Below are positions 55,403-63,142 of a DNA stretch of 64,000 nt, piece by piece. This DNA is from Oscillospiraceae bacterium. Its GTDB lineage: Bacteria > Bacillota > Clostridia > Oscillospirales > CAG-382. Below the pieces are notes generated by a model. The model made no database searches. It was not told the DNA's origin and worked only from the letters and a program-made list of their open reading frames with translations. The stretch covers positions 62,001 through 126,000 of the forward strand of contig SVRI01000003.1 in assembly GCA_015064895.1 (NCBI GenBank). The letters are read 5' to 3'. A program made the position numbers and the translations under genes. Each line of letters starts with the position of its first letter. Positions within the stretch are counted from its first letter, which is position 1.

Positions 55403-56200
55403 GTGCTTTACGAACATTTTGTGAAAGAGCATAGGGAAGAGCCGTCTGTTTGCTATTCGGGTCAGGATAAAAACCTTGAGCCGGGTGTAAGATTCGGCCC
55501 TGTTATCAGGGATATTTATATTGTCGAGTGCTGTACCGGCGGCTTCGGTTCTGTAATAATAAACGGCACGGAATTTCCTCTTCAAAAAGGGGATTGCTAC
55601 TTTCTGTTTCCCGGCGATACCGTAACCCATACCGCGGCAGAAGTGAATCCCAGAGAAGGGGTCTGGTGTGCCATGGACGGACTGGGAATCGGTGCGGTAC
55701 TGAGAAAAGCGGGCATAACAAGCTCTTCGCCCTTTGCACCGAAGGAAGCCTTTAAAGAAATTACCGACGCCGTAAAATGTGTTGTCGATATGAGGGATGA
55801 AAACGATGCGGGGGCAGACCTTCGTCGAACGGCACTCATATATTCTGTCCTTGGTGCTCTTATGAAGCATACGTCTGTAATATCCGATAAAAATATATGG
55901 GTGAAAAAGGCGATAGGTGTTATGGAAACAAACTATCACGAGAATATCACGGTGGAGGATATTGCCTATGAAATAGGACTTGACAGGAGCTATTTTTCAA
56001 CACTTTTCAAGGCACAGACGGGTAAAACACCTCACGCATATCTTACGACGCTCAGAATAAAGAAGGCTTGCACACTTATGCGTCAGCAGAGTATTTCGGT
56101 GTCGGAGGCGGCGAGGTCGGTGGGACTTGACGCACGTAATTTTGCAAGACTTTTCAAAAAGGAAACAGGAATGACACCAAAGGAATATATAAAAAAATAG
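55403..56200 (+). CDS. AraC-family transcriptional regulator
   Basis: A 265-aa regulator with an N-terminal cupin (GTEFPLQKGDCYFLFPGDTV) and a C-terminal AraC DNA-binding domain (ITVEDIAYEIGLDRSYFSTL and ISVSEAARSVGLDARNFARL, ending MTPKEYIKK). GTG at 55403 after GGTGGTGAT is preferred to the track's TTG at 55367, but this start is uncertain. It is divergent from the Gfo/Idh gene, which is a common place for a pathway-specific activator. Confidence 0.85.
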   Translation: MLYEHFVKEHREEPSVCYSGQDKNLEPGVRFGPVIRDIYIVECCTGGFGSVIINGTEFPLQKGDCYFLFPGDTVTHTAAEVNPREGVWCAMDGLGIGAVLRKAGITSSSPFAPKEAFKEITDAVKCVVDMRDENDAGADLRRTALIYSVLGALMKHTSVISDKNIWVKKAIGVMETNYHENITVEDIAYEIGLDRSYFSTLFKAQTGKTPHAYLTTLRIKKACTLMRQQSISVSEAARSVGLDARNFARLFKKETGMTPKEYIKK

Positions 56201-56220
56201 GGAGCGTCAGCTCCCTTTTT
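56193..56220. terminator. Bidirectional terminator between AraC and CDF genes
   Basis: GGGAGC pairs with GCTCCC around GTCA, with seven A on the left and five T on the right. It can stop the AraC transcript on the plus strand and the CDF transcript on the minus strand. Confidence 0.85.
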
Positions 56221-57119
56221 CAATGTAAGTGCCCGTGTGAATGACAGCATGTGTGCCCCTTTTCGACTGACAGCAAACAAGCCTTTTCATGACATATTTC
56301 ATCGGTTTTTTCAAGCTCTAAAGTTACGTGATGTATGCCGTGTTTCTTGAATTCTTCCCGTACCTTTTCCTTTATTTGCGGTGCATTTCCCGATGCCACA
56401 ATGTGAAGTGTCGCAAGCTTTTGACCGTTTGCGTGCGACCAAATGTGTAAATGGTGGACGTCTTCGACACCGTCTGTTTGTAACAGATGTTGTCTGATTT
56501 CAAAGACATCTGTGTTTTTCGGAACCTTTGCAAGAAATACATCAAAAACATCCCTTATGTTTTCCAATGAGTGTAAAATAATATAGCTTGAAACGGCTAT
56601 CGACATAATGGGGTCAAGTATATAAAAATCGGTAAAATGCATGACTACCGCACCTAAAAGAACACAAATCCAGCCAAGAACATCCTCCAGCATATGAAGA
56701 TTTACGGCCCTTTGATTTGCCGAGTCCTTTCCCCTTGTCACAAATGCGGCAAGAGCATTTATAACAACACCGAATATGGCAAAGGCAATCATTTTCCCGT
56801 ATTCGATTCTGACGGGTGATATGATTCGCATTACGGCGTTTGCTATGATTAACACCGAACCGACGAGCAAAATAAGGGTGGTAAACAATGCACCGATAAG
56901 CGAATAATTGCCGTAGCCGTAGGTGTATTTTTCATCGGGTGGCCTTCGGCTTTTTTTCTCCAATAATAAGGATACTCCTATGCCGAGTGCATCCGCTGCA
57001 TCGTGAAATGCGTCGGAGGTTACGGCAAAGCTACCCGAGACCATACCGCCGATAAATTCAAAAATTGAAAAAGTAAAATTAAGTATGAAGGCAAAAAACA
57101 TATTTTTCTGAGTTTTCAT
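56220..57119 (-). CDS. Cation diffusion facilitator, Zn-type (CzcD-like)
   Basis: A 299-aa metal exporter with six predicted spans and a short cytoplasmic domain. The metal site is HxxxD in span 2 (SDAFHDAADALG) and HxxxD in span 5 (NLHMLEDVLGW), the Zn-type quartet. The C-terminus is rich in His and Cys (CCHSHGHLH), as in Zn/Cd exporters. It is divergent from a TetR gene, which may regulate it, with palindromes in the shared gap. Confidence 0.9.
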   Translation of the reverse strand: MKTQKNMFFAFILNFTFSIFEFIGGMVSGSFAVTSDAFHDAADALGIGVSLLLEKKSRRPPDEKYTYGYGNYSLIGALFTTLILLVGSVLIIANAVMRIISPVRIEYGKMIAFAIFGVVINALAAFVTRGKDSANQRAVNLHMLEDVLGWICVLLGAVVMHFTDFYILDPIMSIAVSSYIILHSLENIRDVFDVFLAKVPKNTDVFEIRQHLLQTDGVEDVHHLHIWSHANGQKLATLHIVASGNAPQIKEKVREEFKKHGIHHVTLELEKTDEICHEKACLLSVEKGHTCCHSHGHLH

Positions 57120-57158
57120 TTTGATTTCCTTTCGGTTGTGAGCTTCTGTTTTACACGG

Positions 57159-57187
57159 TTGACTTTAATGTTGAAACAATGTATAAT
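57159..57187 (+). promoter_or_regulatory. Promoter of the TetR gene
   Basis: TTGACT (57159-57164) and TATAAT (57182-57187), 17 bases apart. A palindromic site begins 12 bases after the -10 element. Confidence 0.8.
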
Positions 57188-57198
57188 ATATATAATAC

Positions 57199-57213
57199 CG
57201 AACACATTGTTCG
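57199..57213. promoter_or_regulatory. Probable TetR operator 1
   Basis: CGAAC-ACATT-GTTCG is a perfect palindrome with a five-base centre lying on the expected transcription start of the TetR gene. Confidence 0.5.
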
Positions 57214-57266
57214 ATAATATTGTAAAAACAATCGGGCGGTATTTCAATAAGCAGCAAAATGCAAAT

Positions 57267-57280
57267 GTTCGTTACCGAAC
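57267..57280. promoter_or_regulatory. Probable TetR operator 2
   Basis: GTTCG-TTAC-CGAAC uses the same half-sites in the opposite order and lies in the 5' leader of the TetR gene. Two such sites in one gap favour a role for the adjacent TetR protein. Confidence 0.45.
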
Positions 57281-57309
57281 AAATACGGAAAAATGTATGG
57301 AGAAAAACT

Positions 57310-57870
57310 ATGGACAGACGGCAGAAAAAGACACGGCGGGCGATATTTTCGGCTTTCACTTATCTTTTGTCCCGTAAAAAGTATTCGGGTATAACCATAG
57401 GCGAAATAATAGATGAGGCAGATGTCGGCAGGGCTACATTCTATTCCCATTTTGAAACAAAGGACCATCTTTTAAAAGAACTGTGCCAAGAGCTGTTTTG
57501 CCATGTGTTTGACAGCCTTGACGGCAATGAAAAGGGTCATTGCCATATTTTCGAATGCGACTCAAAGGAAAATGTTTTTCTGCATCTTCTGAGACATCTG
57601 GATAAGAACGACAACAATGTTTCAAAGCTTCTTGTGGGCGAGAACAATGAACTGTTTTTGGGATATTTCAAAAATGAGCTGGGCCGGCTTGTTGTCGGTC
57701 GGAGTGAAATTAAAGGGCTTGCAAAAAACAGGAATATTCCTGAAGACTACTGGATAAACCATGTGTCGGTATGTTTTGTTGAGACGGTAAAATGGTGGCT
57801 GTCGGGAAAAAACAATGATACACCCGAAAGAGTATATGAGTATTTCTTGGGTGCTTTGGGTGTTGGTTAA
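57310..57870 (+). CDS. TetR-family transcriptional regulator
   Basis: A 186-aa regulator. The N-terminal helix-turn-helix is clear (RRAIFSAFTYLLSRKKYSGI, then TIGEIIDEADVGRATFYSHF), with a helical ligand-binding domain behind it. GGAG at 57299 selects ATG at 57310. It probably represses itself and the divergent CDF gene through the GTTCG/CGAAC palindromes. The C-terminal domain has several His and Cys residues (GHCHIFECD), which could sense metal; that is inference. Confidence 0.88.
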   Translation: MDRRQKKTRRAIFSAFTYLLSRKKYSGITIGEIIDEADVGRATFYSHFETKDHLLKELCQELFCHVFDSLDGNEKGHCHIFECDSKENVFLHLLRHLDKNDNNVSKLLVGENNELFLGYFKNELGRLVVGRSEIKGLAKNRNIPEDYWINHVSVCFVETVKWWLSGKNNDTPERVYEYFLGALGVG

Positions 57871-57884
57871 AGAAATATCAATTC

Positions 57885-57913
57885 TTGACTTTGTGTTTTT
57901 TCGCAAGTATAAT
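57885..57913 (+). promoter_or_regulatory. pncB promoter
   Basis: TTGACT (57885-57890) and TATAAT (57908-57913) with 17-base spacing. The track's pncB ORF start at 57885 lies in this promoter. Confidence 0.85.
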
Positions 57914-57935
57914 GAACCAAAAGGGGGAGATGACC

Positions 57936-59366
57936 ATGAAAAAATATAATCCCGCCATGCTGTGCGACTTCTACGAATTTACCATGTCAAACGGCTATTT
58001 TCAAAACGGATATTATAAAAAGACCACATATTTTGATGTATTCTTCAGAAAAGTGCCCGACGGCGGAGGCTTTGCCATTGCCGCAGGACTTGAAAGCGTT
58101 ATAGAATATATAAAGGATTTCCACTTTGATAAAGAGGATATAGAATATCTCAGAGGCAGAAATATGTTCTCGGAGGATTTTCTTGAATACCTTGCAAATC
58201 TGAAGTTTACAGGGGATATCTATGCCGTTCCCGAAGGAACACCCGTGTTTCCCCATGAGCCAATCCTTACGGTAAAGGCTCCTGCCATTGAGGCGCAGCT
58301 TATCGAAACCTATCTGCTTCTCACCCTTAACCACCAGTCTCTTATTGCAACAAAGGCAAACAGAATTGTAAGAAGCGCCGAGGGCAGGGGAGTTATGGAA
58401 TTCGGTTCCCGCCGTGCTCAGGGCGAAAGCGGTGCGGTTATAGGTGCGAGAAGCGCATATATCGGCGGCTGTACATCAACGGCATGCACGGTTTCGGATG
58501 AACTCTACGGTGTTAAGGCTGTGGGAACAATGGCACACGCATGGGTTCAGATGTTTGACTCGGAATATGAGGCATTCAAGACATATTGCGAAACATATCC
58601 CGATAACCCCACACTTTTGGTTGACACCTATAACACGTTGAAATCAGGTGTTCCGAATACAATAAAGGTATTCAAGGAACTTGGCATAACCAAGGGCGGT
58701 ATACGTCTTGATTCGGGCGATATCGCGTACCTTTCCAAAAAGGCAAGAAAAATGCTTGACGATGCGGGGCTTACGGAGATAAAGATTGTAGCCTCCAATT
58801 CCCTTGACGAATATCTTATACGCGACCTTATGCATCAGGGCGCAAAGATTGACCTTTTCGGCGTAGGCGAAAGACTTATCACATCGAAGTCAACTCCGGT
58901 TTTCGGTGGTGTGTATAAGCTGTGTGCCGTTGAGGATGACGACGGAAATATAGTACCTAAAATCAAAGTCAGCGAAAACACGTCAAAGATTACAAATCCC
59001 CATTTCAAGACTCTTTACAGACTTTACGATAATGAAACGGGCAAAGCCATTGCCGACCAGCTCTGCGTATATGACGAGACAATTGACGATACACAGCCTC
59101 TTACCATTTTCGACCCCAATGAACCGTGGAAGACAAAGACAATAGAAAACTTTACGGCAAAGAAGCTTATGGTGGATATATTCAAAAACGGAAAATGCGT
59201 CTACCAAAGTCCGAGCCTACCCGAAATACAGAAGTACTGTCTCGGACAGATAGACAACCTCTGGGATGAACTCAAAAGATTTGAGAATCCCCATGAATAT
59301 TATGTTGACCTTTCAAAAAGATTGTGGGATATCAAGCAGAATCTTCTCTTGTCAGTCAGCAAATAA
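57936..59366 (+). CDS. pncB: Nicotinate phosphoribosyltransferase
   Basis: PncB makes nicotinate mononucleotide from nicotinate and PRPP, the salvage entry to NAD. The 476-aa protein (ATG at 57936 after AAGGGGGAG) has the family's DFYEFTMSNGYF start, GGGFAIAAGLESVIEYI near 47, EFGSRRAQGE near 155, GGIRLDSGDIAYLSKKAR near 255 and VGERLITSKSTPVFGGVYKL near 318. It stands alone with its own promoter and terminator. Confidence 0.95.
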   Translation: MKKYNPAMLCDFYEFTMSNGYFQNGYYKKTTYFDVFFRKVPDGGGFAIAAGLESVIEYIKDFHFDKEDIEYLRGRNMFSEDFLEYLANLKFTGDIYAVPEGTPVFPHEPILTVKAPAIEAQLIETYLLLTLNHQSLIATKANRIVRSAEGRGVMEFGSRRAQGESGAVIGARSAYIGGCTSTACTVSDELYGVKAVGTMAHAWVQMFDSEYEAFKTYCETYPDNPTLLVDTYNTLKSGVPNTIKVFKELGITKGGIRLDSGDIAYLSKKARKMLDDAGLTEIKIVASNSLDEYLIRDLMHQGAKIDLFGVGERLITSKSTPVFGGVYKLCAVEDDDGNIVPKIKVSENTSKITNPHFKTLYRLYDNETGKAIADQLCVYDETIDDTQPLTIFDPNEPWKTKTIENFTAKKLMVDIFKNGKCVYQSPSLPEIQKYCLGQIDNLWDELKRFENPHEYYVDLSKRLWDIKQNLLLSVSK

Positions 59367-59385
59367 AAAAGCATTATAAATAACC

Positions 59386-59419
59386 AATTCCGACAGTCAT
59401 ACAGCTGTCGGAATTTTTG
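59386..59419. terminator. Bidirectional terminator between pncB and the SipL-like gene
   Basis: AATTCCGACAG pairs with CTGTCGGAATT around an eight-base loop, with TTTT on the plus side and an A-rich stretch on the left. Confidence 0.88.
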
Positions 59420-59420
59420 T

Positions 59421-60956
59421 CTATGGAATTATAAGTATGTGCTTTGAGGATATATCGGAGTTTTCTATGGCGTTTGCCTCGGCAATCGTATCTGGCTTTA
59501 CCGTGTACTTTTTTGCAACCGACCACAGACTGTCATTTTTACACGGGTAGTATATGATTATTCTGCCGTTGTCGGATATCGTTTCACTTGACGAGTCGAT
59601 ATTGATGTCTGTAACGGCGGTGTATGCCTTTGAAAGTGCAATTATTCCCGACATATCTATTTCAAAATCGCATAAAAGCTCTCCCTCCTTGACAGAGGCG
59701 TTACAGTTTTTAATTGAAAGAATAATATCCGAAACGGCGTTGTCGGGAAACGTTTCTCCCGATGAAACGGGTACATGAAGATTTACCGTGCTGTCGAATG
59801 CCGTAAGCTCTCCAAGAGTATTAGTGCCGAACACTTCAAGAGCACACTTGATAAGTGCAAAGAATTTTCCGTCCGTGCGTTCGGTTGAAACTGACAATAC
59901 ACTCGGCTTACATGCGGATATTTCTGCTATATCCCTGATATCTGCCCGAACAGGTTCCGATACTCTTACCGTGTCGGATATTCTTTTATAAAGACTGTCT
60001 ACAGAAACTGATGAATATACCGGTGCCGAGATGCGGTTTTCGGCAAAGGCATCAAGTGCCAAGGTTACGTCTGACATTTCATATATGACGGGACAGGCAT
60101 TGTATTTGAGTGTAAATGACAAAACTCTGTTATCGCCGTATGCGTCAAAGGATACCGACGGCTCGACCGAACATACGTCAAAGTAAATACTGCCGACGCA
60201 GTTTTCATTGACGGAGTAGTTTTCTATTATGCCGTTTACCGTGACGTCAGAACTTATAAAGGCGTACTCGGTATTTTCGGCATTTTCGTTTTCGTCATAC
60301 ACTTCATATAATGCAAGAATTTTGAATACCGCTTCATATTCAAGTGAAGCTTCCATGGCTTTGCATGAAGAGGAACAAAAGTAAGCATCGGCACAGATAA
60401 TATCCTTTACGGCAGGCTTTGAGGCATCCAGTGTGATATCGGCTCCGTATTCAGCCCTCTGTTCCGAAAGAGTTGTTTTTGTGCAGATTTGGAGCTGTTT
60501 TTCAAGCACACAGATTTTATCATCATCTTTTGCATCAAAAAAGGGCAGAGCACTTTTGGTTTTTCCGACCACTGAAGCATGGCATATTGCCGACACCGAC
60601 ACTTTTCTGGGAGAGACAGGTTTTGCAATGAGGTTTGAAACACATGCAGATGTGAAAAATGACGCATCACTGTTATTGTCCTGCACGTCCGAGAGGGGTA
60701 TGGATACCGTTTCGCGGAAAAGTGCACTTTTTATTTTACTGCCGAAATCCGACACATAAATTATTCGTATACAGATATCTGTATCGGCAAACGATGAGCC
60801 GGTGTCCTGTCTGAATGTGCATTTTTCCACCCATGCCGAGCTTTTTATGATTTTTGAAATGTTGGGAAGATATTCGGGAAGAATAAACTCGTATTCGAAA
60901 CTGTTATCTTTTTTTGCGGAGAAAATCAAAGCTTCACCCGATAAATACTGTTGCAT
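59421..60956 (-). CDS. SipL-like spore-envelope protein (DUF3794 repeats + LysM)
   Basis: SipL in Clostridioides difficile binds SpoIVA and is needed to encase the forespore in coat. This 511-aa protein has the same length and layout: repeated beta-rich DUF3794-type units (about 30-130, 150-280, 300-440) and a C-terminal LysM (NDSLWSVAKKYTVKPDTIAEANAI, in pieces SLWSVAKKY and ILIIP) at about 460-511. No signal peptide, as expected for a mother-cell protein. AAAAGGAG selects ATG at 60956. It implies the organism can form spores or descends from one that did. Confidence 0.8.
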   Translation of the reverse strand: MQQYLSGEALIFSAKKDNSFEYEFILPEYLPNISKIIKSSAWVEKCTFRQDTGSSFADTDICIRIIYVSDFGSKIKSALFRETVSIPLSDVQDNNSDASFFTSACVSNLIAKPVSPRKVSVSAICHASVVGKTKSALPFFDAKDDDKICVLEKQLQICTKTTLSEQRAEYGADITLDASKPAVKDIICADAYFCSSSCKAMEASLEYEAVFKILALYEVYDENENAENTEYAFISSDVTVNGIIENYSVNENCVGSIYFDVCSVEPSVSFDAYGDNRVLSFTLKYNACPVIYEMSDVTLALDAFAENRISAPVYSSVSVDSLYKRISDTVRVSEPVRADIRDIAEISACKPSVLSVSTERTDGKFFALIKCALEVFGTNTLGELTAFDSTVNLHVPVSSGETFPDNAVSDIILSIKNCNASVKEGELLCDFEIDMSGIIALSKAYTAVTDINIDSSSETISDNGRIIIYYPCKNDSLWSVAKKYTVKPDTIAEANAIENSDISSKHILIIP

Positions 60957-61026
60957 AATCAATCTCCTTTTTTGCTTTTTTGATAAAGCATATGAAAGAG
61001 AAGACCGAAATATTACAAAAGCCCTT

Positions 61027-61176
61027 TCATCTTGAACAAAGAATCAGAAAACCTGAAACTATAAGAAGCACCGACTGAATACATATGAGAAACGAGTCGG
61101 GCAGAAACATGGACAGAAGTATTCCAAAGCCTGCCGCAAGCAATCCGACCCCTATGATAAACGACAACCTTTTCAA
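61027..61176 (-). CDS. 49-aa two-span membrane protein (TTG start, not in ORF track)
   Basis: The minus strand opens with TTG at 61176, eight bases after a perfect GGAGG, and reads through KRLSFIIGVGLLAAGFGILL and a second hydrophobic segment to LCSR and a stop. It encodes two membrane spans separated by a SMFLPDSF turn, typical of small clostridial hypothetical proteins. It lies 70 bases upstream of the SipL-like gene on the same strand and could be co-transcribed with it. Function unknown. Confidence 0.72.
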   Translation of the reverse strand: MKRLSFIIGVGLLAAGFGILLSMFLPDSFLICIQSVLLIVSGFLILCSR

Positions 61177-61225
61177 TGCCGGCACCTCCTTTTGCTTATT
61201 ACATTGTATGCAAAAAGCAAAAAAC

Positions 61226-61254
61226 TTGACAAAGCAACGTCAAAGTAATATAAT
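61226..61254 (+). promoter_or_regulatory. yicC promoter
   Basis: TTGACA (61226-61231) and TATAAT (61249-61254), both perfect, 17 bases apart. Between the start site and yicC, TGTATG/CATACA can form a small hairpin followed by TTTTT. Confidence 0.85.
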
Positions 61255-61320
61255 CTTGTTGTATGTGAAGTGCATACATTTTTCAGTTTCTAATGTTCGG
61301 AGGAGATTATTATTCTTAGT

Positions 61321-62199
61321 ATGACAGGCTGCGGATATGCCAGAATTACGGGTACCGACAGCATAATAACGGTTGAAATCAAATCAGTAAATTCCAGATA
61401 CCTTGACCTTAATGTAAAAATGCCCAGAATGTACTCAAGGGTTGAAGAAAAGGTTAAGGCACTCCTCGGAAAATACACAACACGAGGCAAGGTTGACATC
61501 TACATTTCAAGTGAAGCACTTCCCGGTGCAGAGGATGCATTTATATCCCTTGACGAAGTATATCTTGAAAACTATCTTGCATGTCTCAAAACTTTAAACG
61601 AAAAGTACGGTCTTAAAGATGACATATCCGTAATGACAGTAGCTCAGAACAGAGATGTTTTCACAAATGTAAAATCGACGGAATATACCGTTGACGAGCT
61701 TTGGGAAAGACTTGAGGGTGCGGCGACAGCTTCCATGGAGGATTTCTTTAAAATGAAGCAGACGGAAGGAAAACGTCTCGGCGAAGATATCCTTGCAAAG
61801 CTTGATATTATTTCATCTTATGTTGACATCATTGAAAAGGCGGCTCCCGTGGTTGTTGAGGAATATTCCAAGAGAATCCACGAAAGAGTTGAAGAAGTTC
61901 TTGACGGCAAGGATATCGACGAAACAAGAATAATTCAGGAAGTGGCAATATTTGCAGACAGAGTGGCAATTGACGAAGAGCTTGTAAGACTTCGCAGTCA
62001 CATCGACCAGTTTACAAAGATTATCAAAGAAACAGGTAATGAACCCTGCGGCAGAAAGCTCGACTTTTTACTTCAGGAAATCAACCGCGAAATCAACACC
62101 ACGGGTTCCAAGTGCAACAACGCAGACATTGCAAAGGTTGTTGTAGATGCAAAGAGCGAGGTTGAAAAAATCCGCGAACAGGTTCAGAACATAGAGTAA
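61321..62199 (+). CDS. yicC: YicC-family endoribonuclease-like protein
   Basis: YicC proteins are hexameric endoribonucleases linked to small-RNA turnover in E. coli. The 292-aa protein has MTGCGYA at the start (family: MxxSMTGFG), VEIKSVNSRYLDLNVKMPR near 20, and the C-terminal helical core with GRKLDFLLQEINREINTTGSK near 245. The ATG at 61321 is 17 bases from GGAGG, which is too far. Three ATT codons at 61306-61314 lie at normal distance and in frame, and the family normally has four residues before this methionine, so initiation at an ATT is likely. remA, gmk and rpoZ, its usual neighbours, are absent. Confidence 0.9.
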   Translation: MTGCGYARITGTDSIITVEIKSVNSRYLDLNVKMPRMYSRVEEKVKALLGKYTTRGKVDIYISSEALPGAEDAFISLDEVYLENYLACLKTLNEKYGLKDDISVMTVAQNRDVFTNVKSTEYTVDELWERLEGAATASMEDFFKMKQTEGKRLGEDILAKLDIISSYVDIIEKAAPVVVEEYSKRIHERVEEVLDGKDIDETRIIQEVAIFADRVAIDEELVRLRSHIDQFTKIIKETGNEPCGRKLDFLLQEINREINTTGSKCNNADIAKVVVDAKSEVEKIREQVQNIE

Positions 62200-62233
62200 C
62201 TTACTTTTTCTTTTGCAAAAAAGAAAAAGTAAG
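62200..62233 (+). repeat. Long hairpin directly after yicC
   Basis: CTTACTTTTTCTTTT pairs perfectly with AAAAGAAAAAGTAAG around GCAA. It begins at the base after the yicC stop. Its arms reappear at the joints of the tandem repeat that follows. Confidence 0.8.
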
Positions 62234-62490
62234 CAAAAAGAAAAGAAAACGGGACTACATCTCAGTTTTCACTCGATGTCAGTTCCCGAGAGACATTCCG
62301 TTTGTCCGCCACAAATCAAAGCGGACAAACTCAGGACAGTTTTTGGCAAAGAAAAAGTAAGCAAAACGAAAAGAAAACGAGACTACATCTCATTTTTCAC
62401 TCGATGTCAGTTCCCGAGAGACATTCCGTTTGTCCGCCATAAATCGAAGCGGACAAACTCAGGACAGTTTTTAGCAAAGAAAAAGTAAGA
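62222..62490 (+). repeat. Two tandem copies of a 128-bp noncoding unit
   Basis: The unit runs AAGAAAAAGTAAGCAAAA through ACTACATCTC, CACTCGATGTCAGTTCCCG and the hairpin GTTTGTCCGC/GCGGACAAAC to CAGTTTTT. Copies begin near 62222 and 62350, with a partial third at 62478. The spacing of 128 is not a multiple of three, and the ORF at 62213 reads the two copies in different frames, so the repeat is not coding. Each copy holds a 10-bp hairpin with an 11-nt loop (62300-62330, 62428-62458) like the one at 30370. Confidence 0.88.
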
Positions 62491-62577
62491 AAAAAAGAAA
62501 ACGGGACATAGTGGTCTTTACACAGGGGACGAATAAAAGTCAGTAAGTTTTGTGCTTGCTGGCTTTTTGCTATTTTT

Positions 62578-63059
62578 CTGTACTTTTGCCCCGATGCAAA
62601 AGTACCAAAAAATCTCCACTCAAAAAGAGGGGATGGCTCATTCGGGAGAAACAAAGTGCTAAAAGGCAAATTTTGACTCGGACAAATGAAACCAAATACT
62701 TCTACGAAGCCGTCAAAATTTGGATTCTACCAATTTCAATGATACTGCCGCCCTCATTCCGCTGACCTCCCCTCTTTTGCCGTGGTGGCTTAACTCCCCT
62801 CATTTATATTTGTGCTAATTTGAAGCATATTCGGTTGGTTGGATTAGAGTATACCAAACTAATCCTGATACAGTTTCGCGATAATGAATGTTTGAATCCT
62901 GTAAACAATTACCCGCGTTGAGAGAGGTAAGCCGCCGCGGCAAAGGAGAGAGGTCACGCAGACTCGCTGACATGACGGTTTTTGATGAGATTGGTGTCGA
63001 GTCATCTCTCCTTTTGAGCGGAGAATTTTTGGTTCTTTTGTTTCGGGACAAAAGAACAA
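62578..63059. repeat. Composite inverted-repeat element in the yicC-clpC gap
   Basis: Two blocks occur as inverted copies. Block A (62578-62640) holds GTACTTTTGC/GCAAAAGTAC then CCAAAAAATCTCC...CTCAAAAAGAGG; its inverted copy (62999-63059) holds GTTCTTTTGT/ACAAAAGAAC. Block B (62906-62961, GAGAGAGGTAAGCCGCC...GGAGAGAGGTCA) is inverted at 62761-62820 and partly present at 30489-30550. The order is A, B inverted, B, A inverted. No transposase is present, so this looks like non-autonomous repeats inserted head to head. Confidence 0.75.
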
Positions 63060-63084
63060 AGAACGTCACCGCAGTGAATATGTA

Positions 63085-63112
63085 TAAAGAAAGGCGTACC
63101 GCAGTACGCCTT
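63085..63112 (-). terminator. Terminator of the clpC-type gene
   Basis: AAGGCGTAC pairs with GTACGCCTT around CGCA; on the minus strand the stem is followed by TCTTTATA. It lies 31 bases after the stop codon. Confidence 0.75.
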
Positions 63113-63142
63113 CCAATTTCATTTGTCCACAAGGATTATTTG

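Noticed and set aside
57885-57935. 17-residue N-terminal extension of PncB
   Set aside because: The extension covers the promoter (TTGACT-17-TATAAT), so it cannot be translated from that transcript.
62213-62488. 91-aa ORF covering the 128-bp repeats
   Set aside because: The repeat period of 128 is not a multiple of three, so the two copies are read in different frames. There is no ribosome-binding site.
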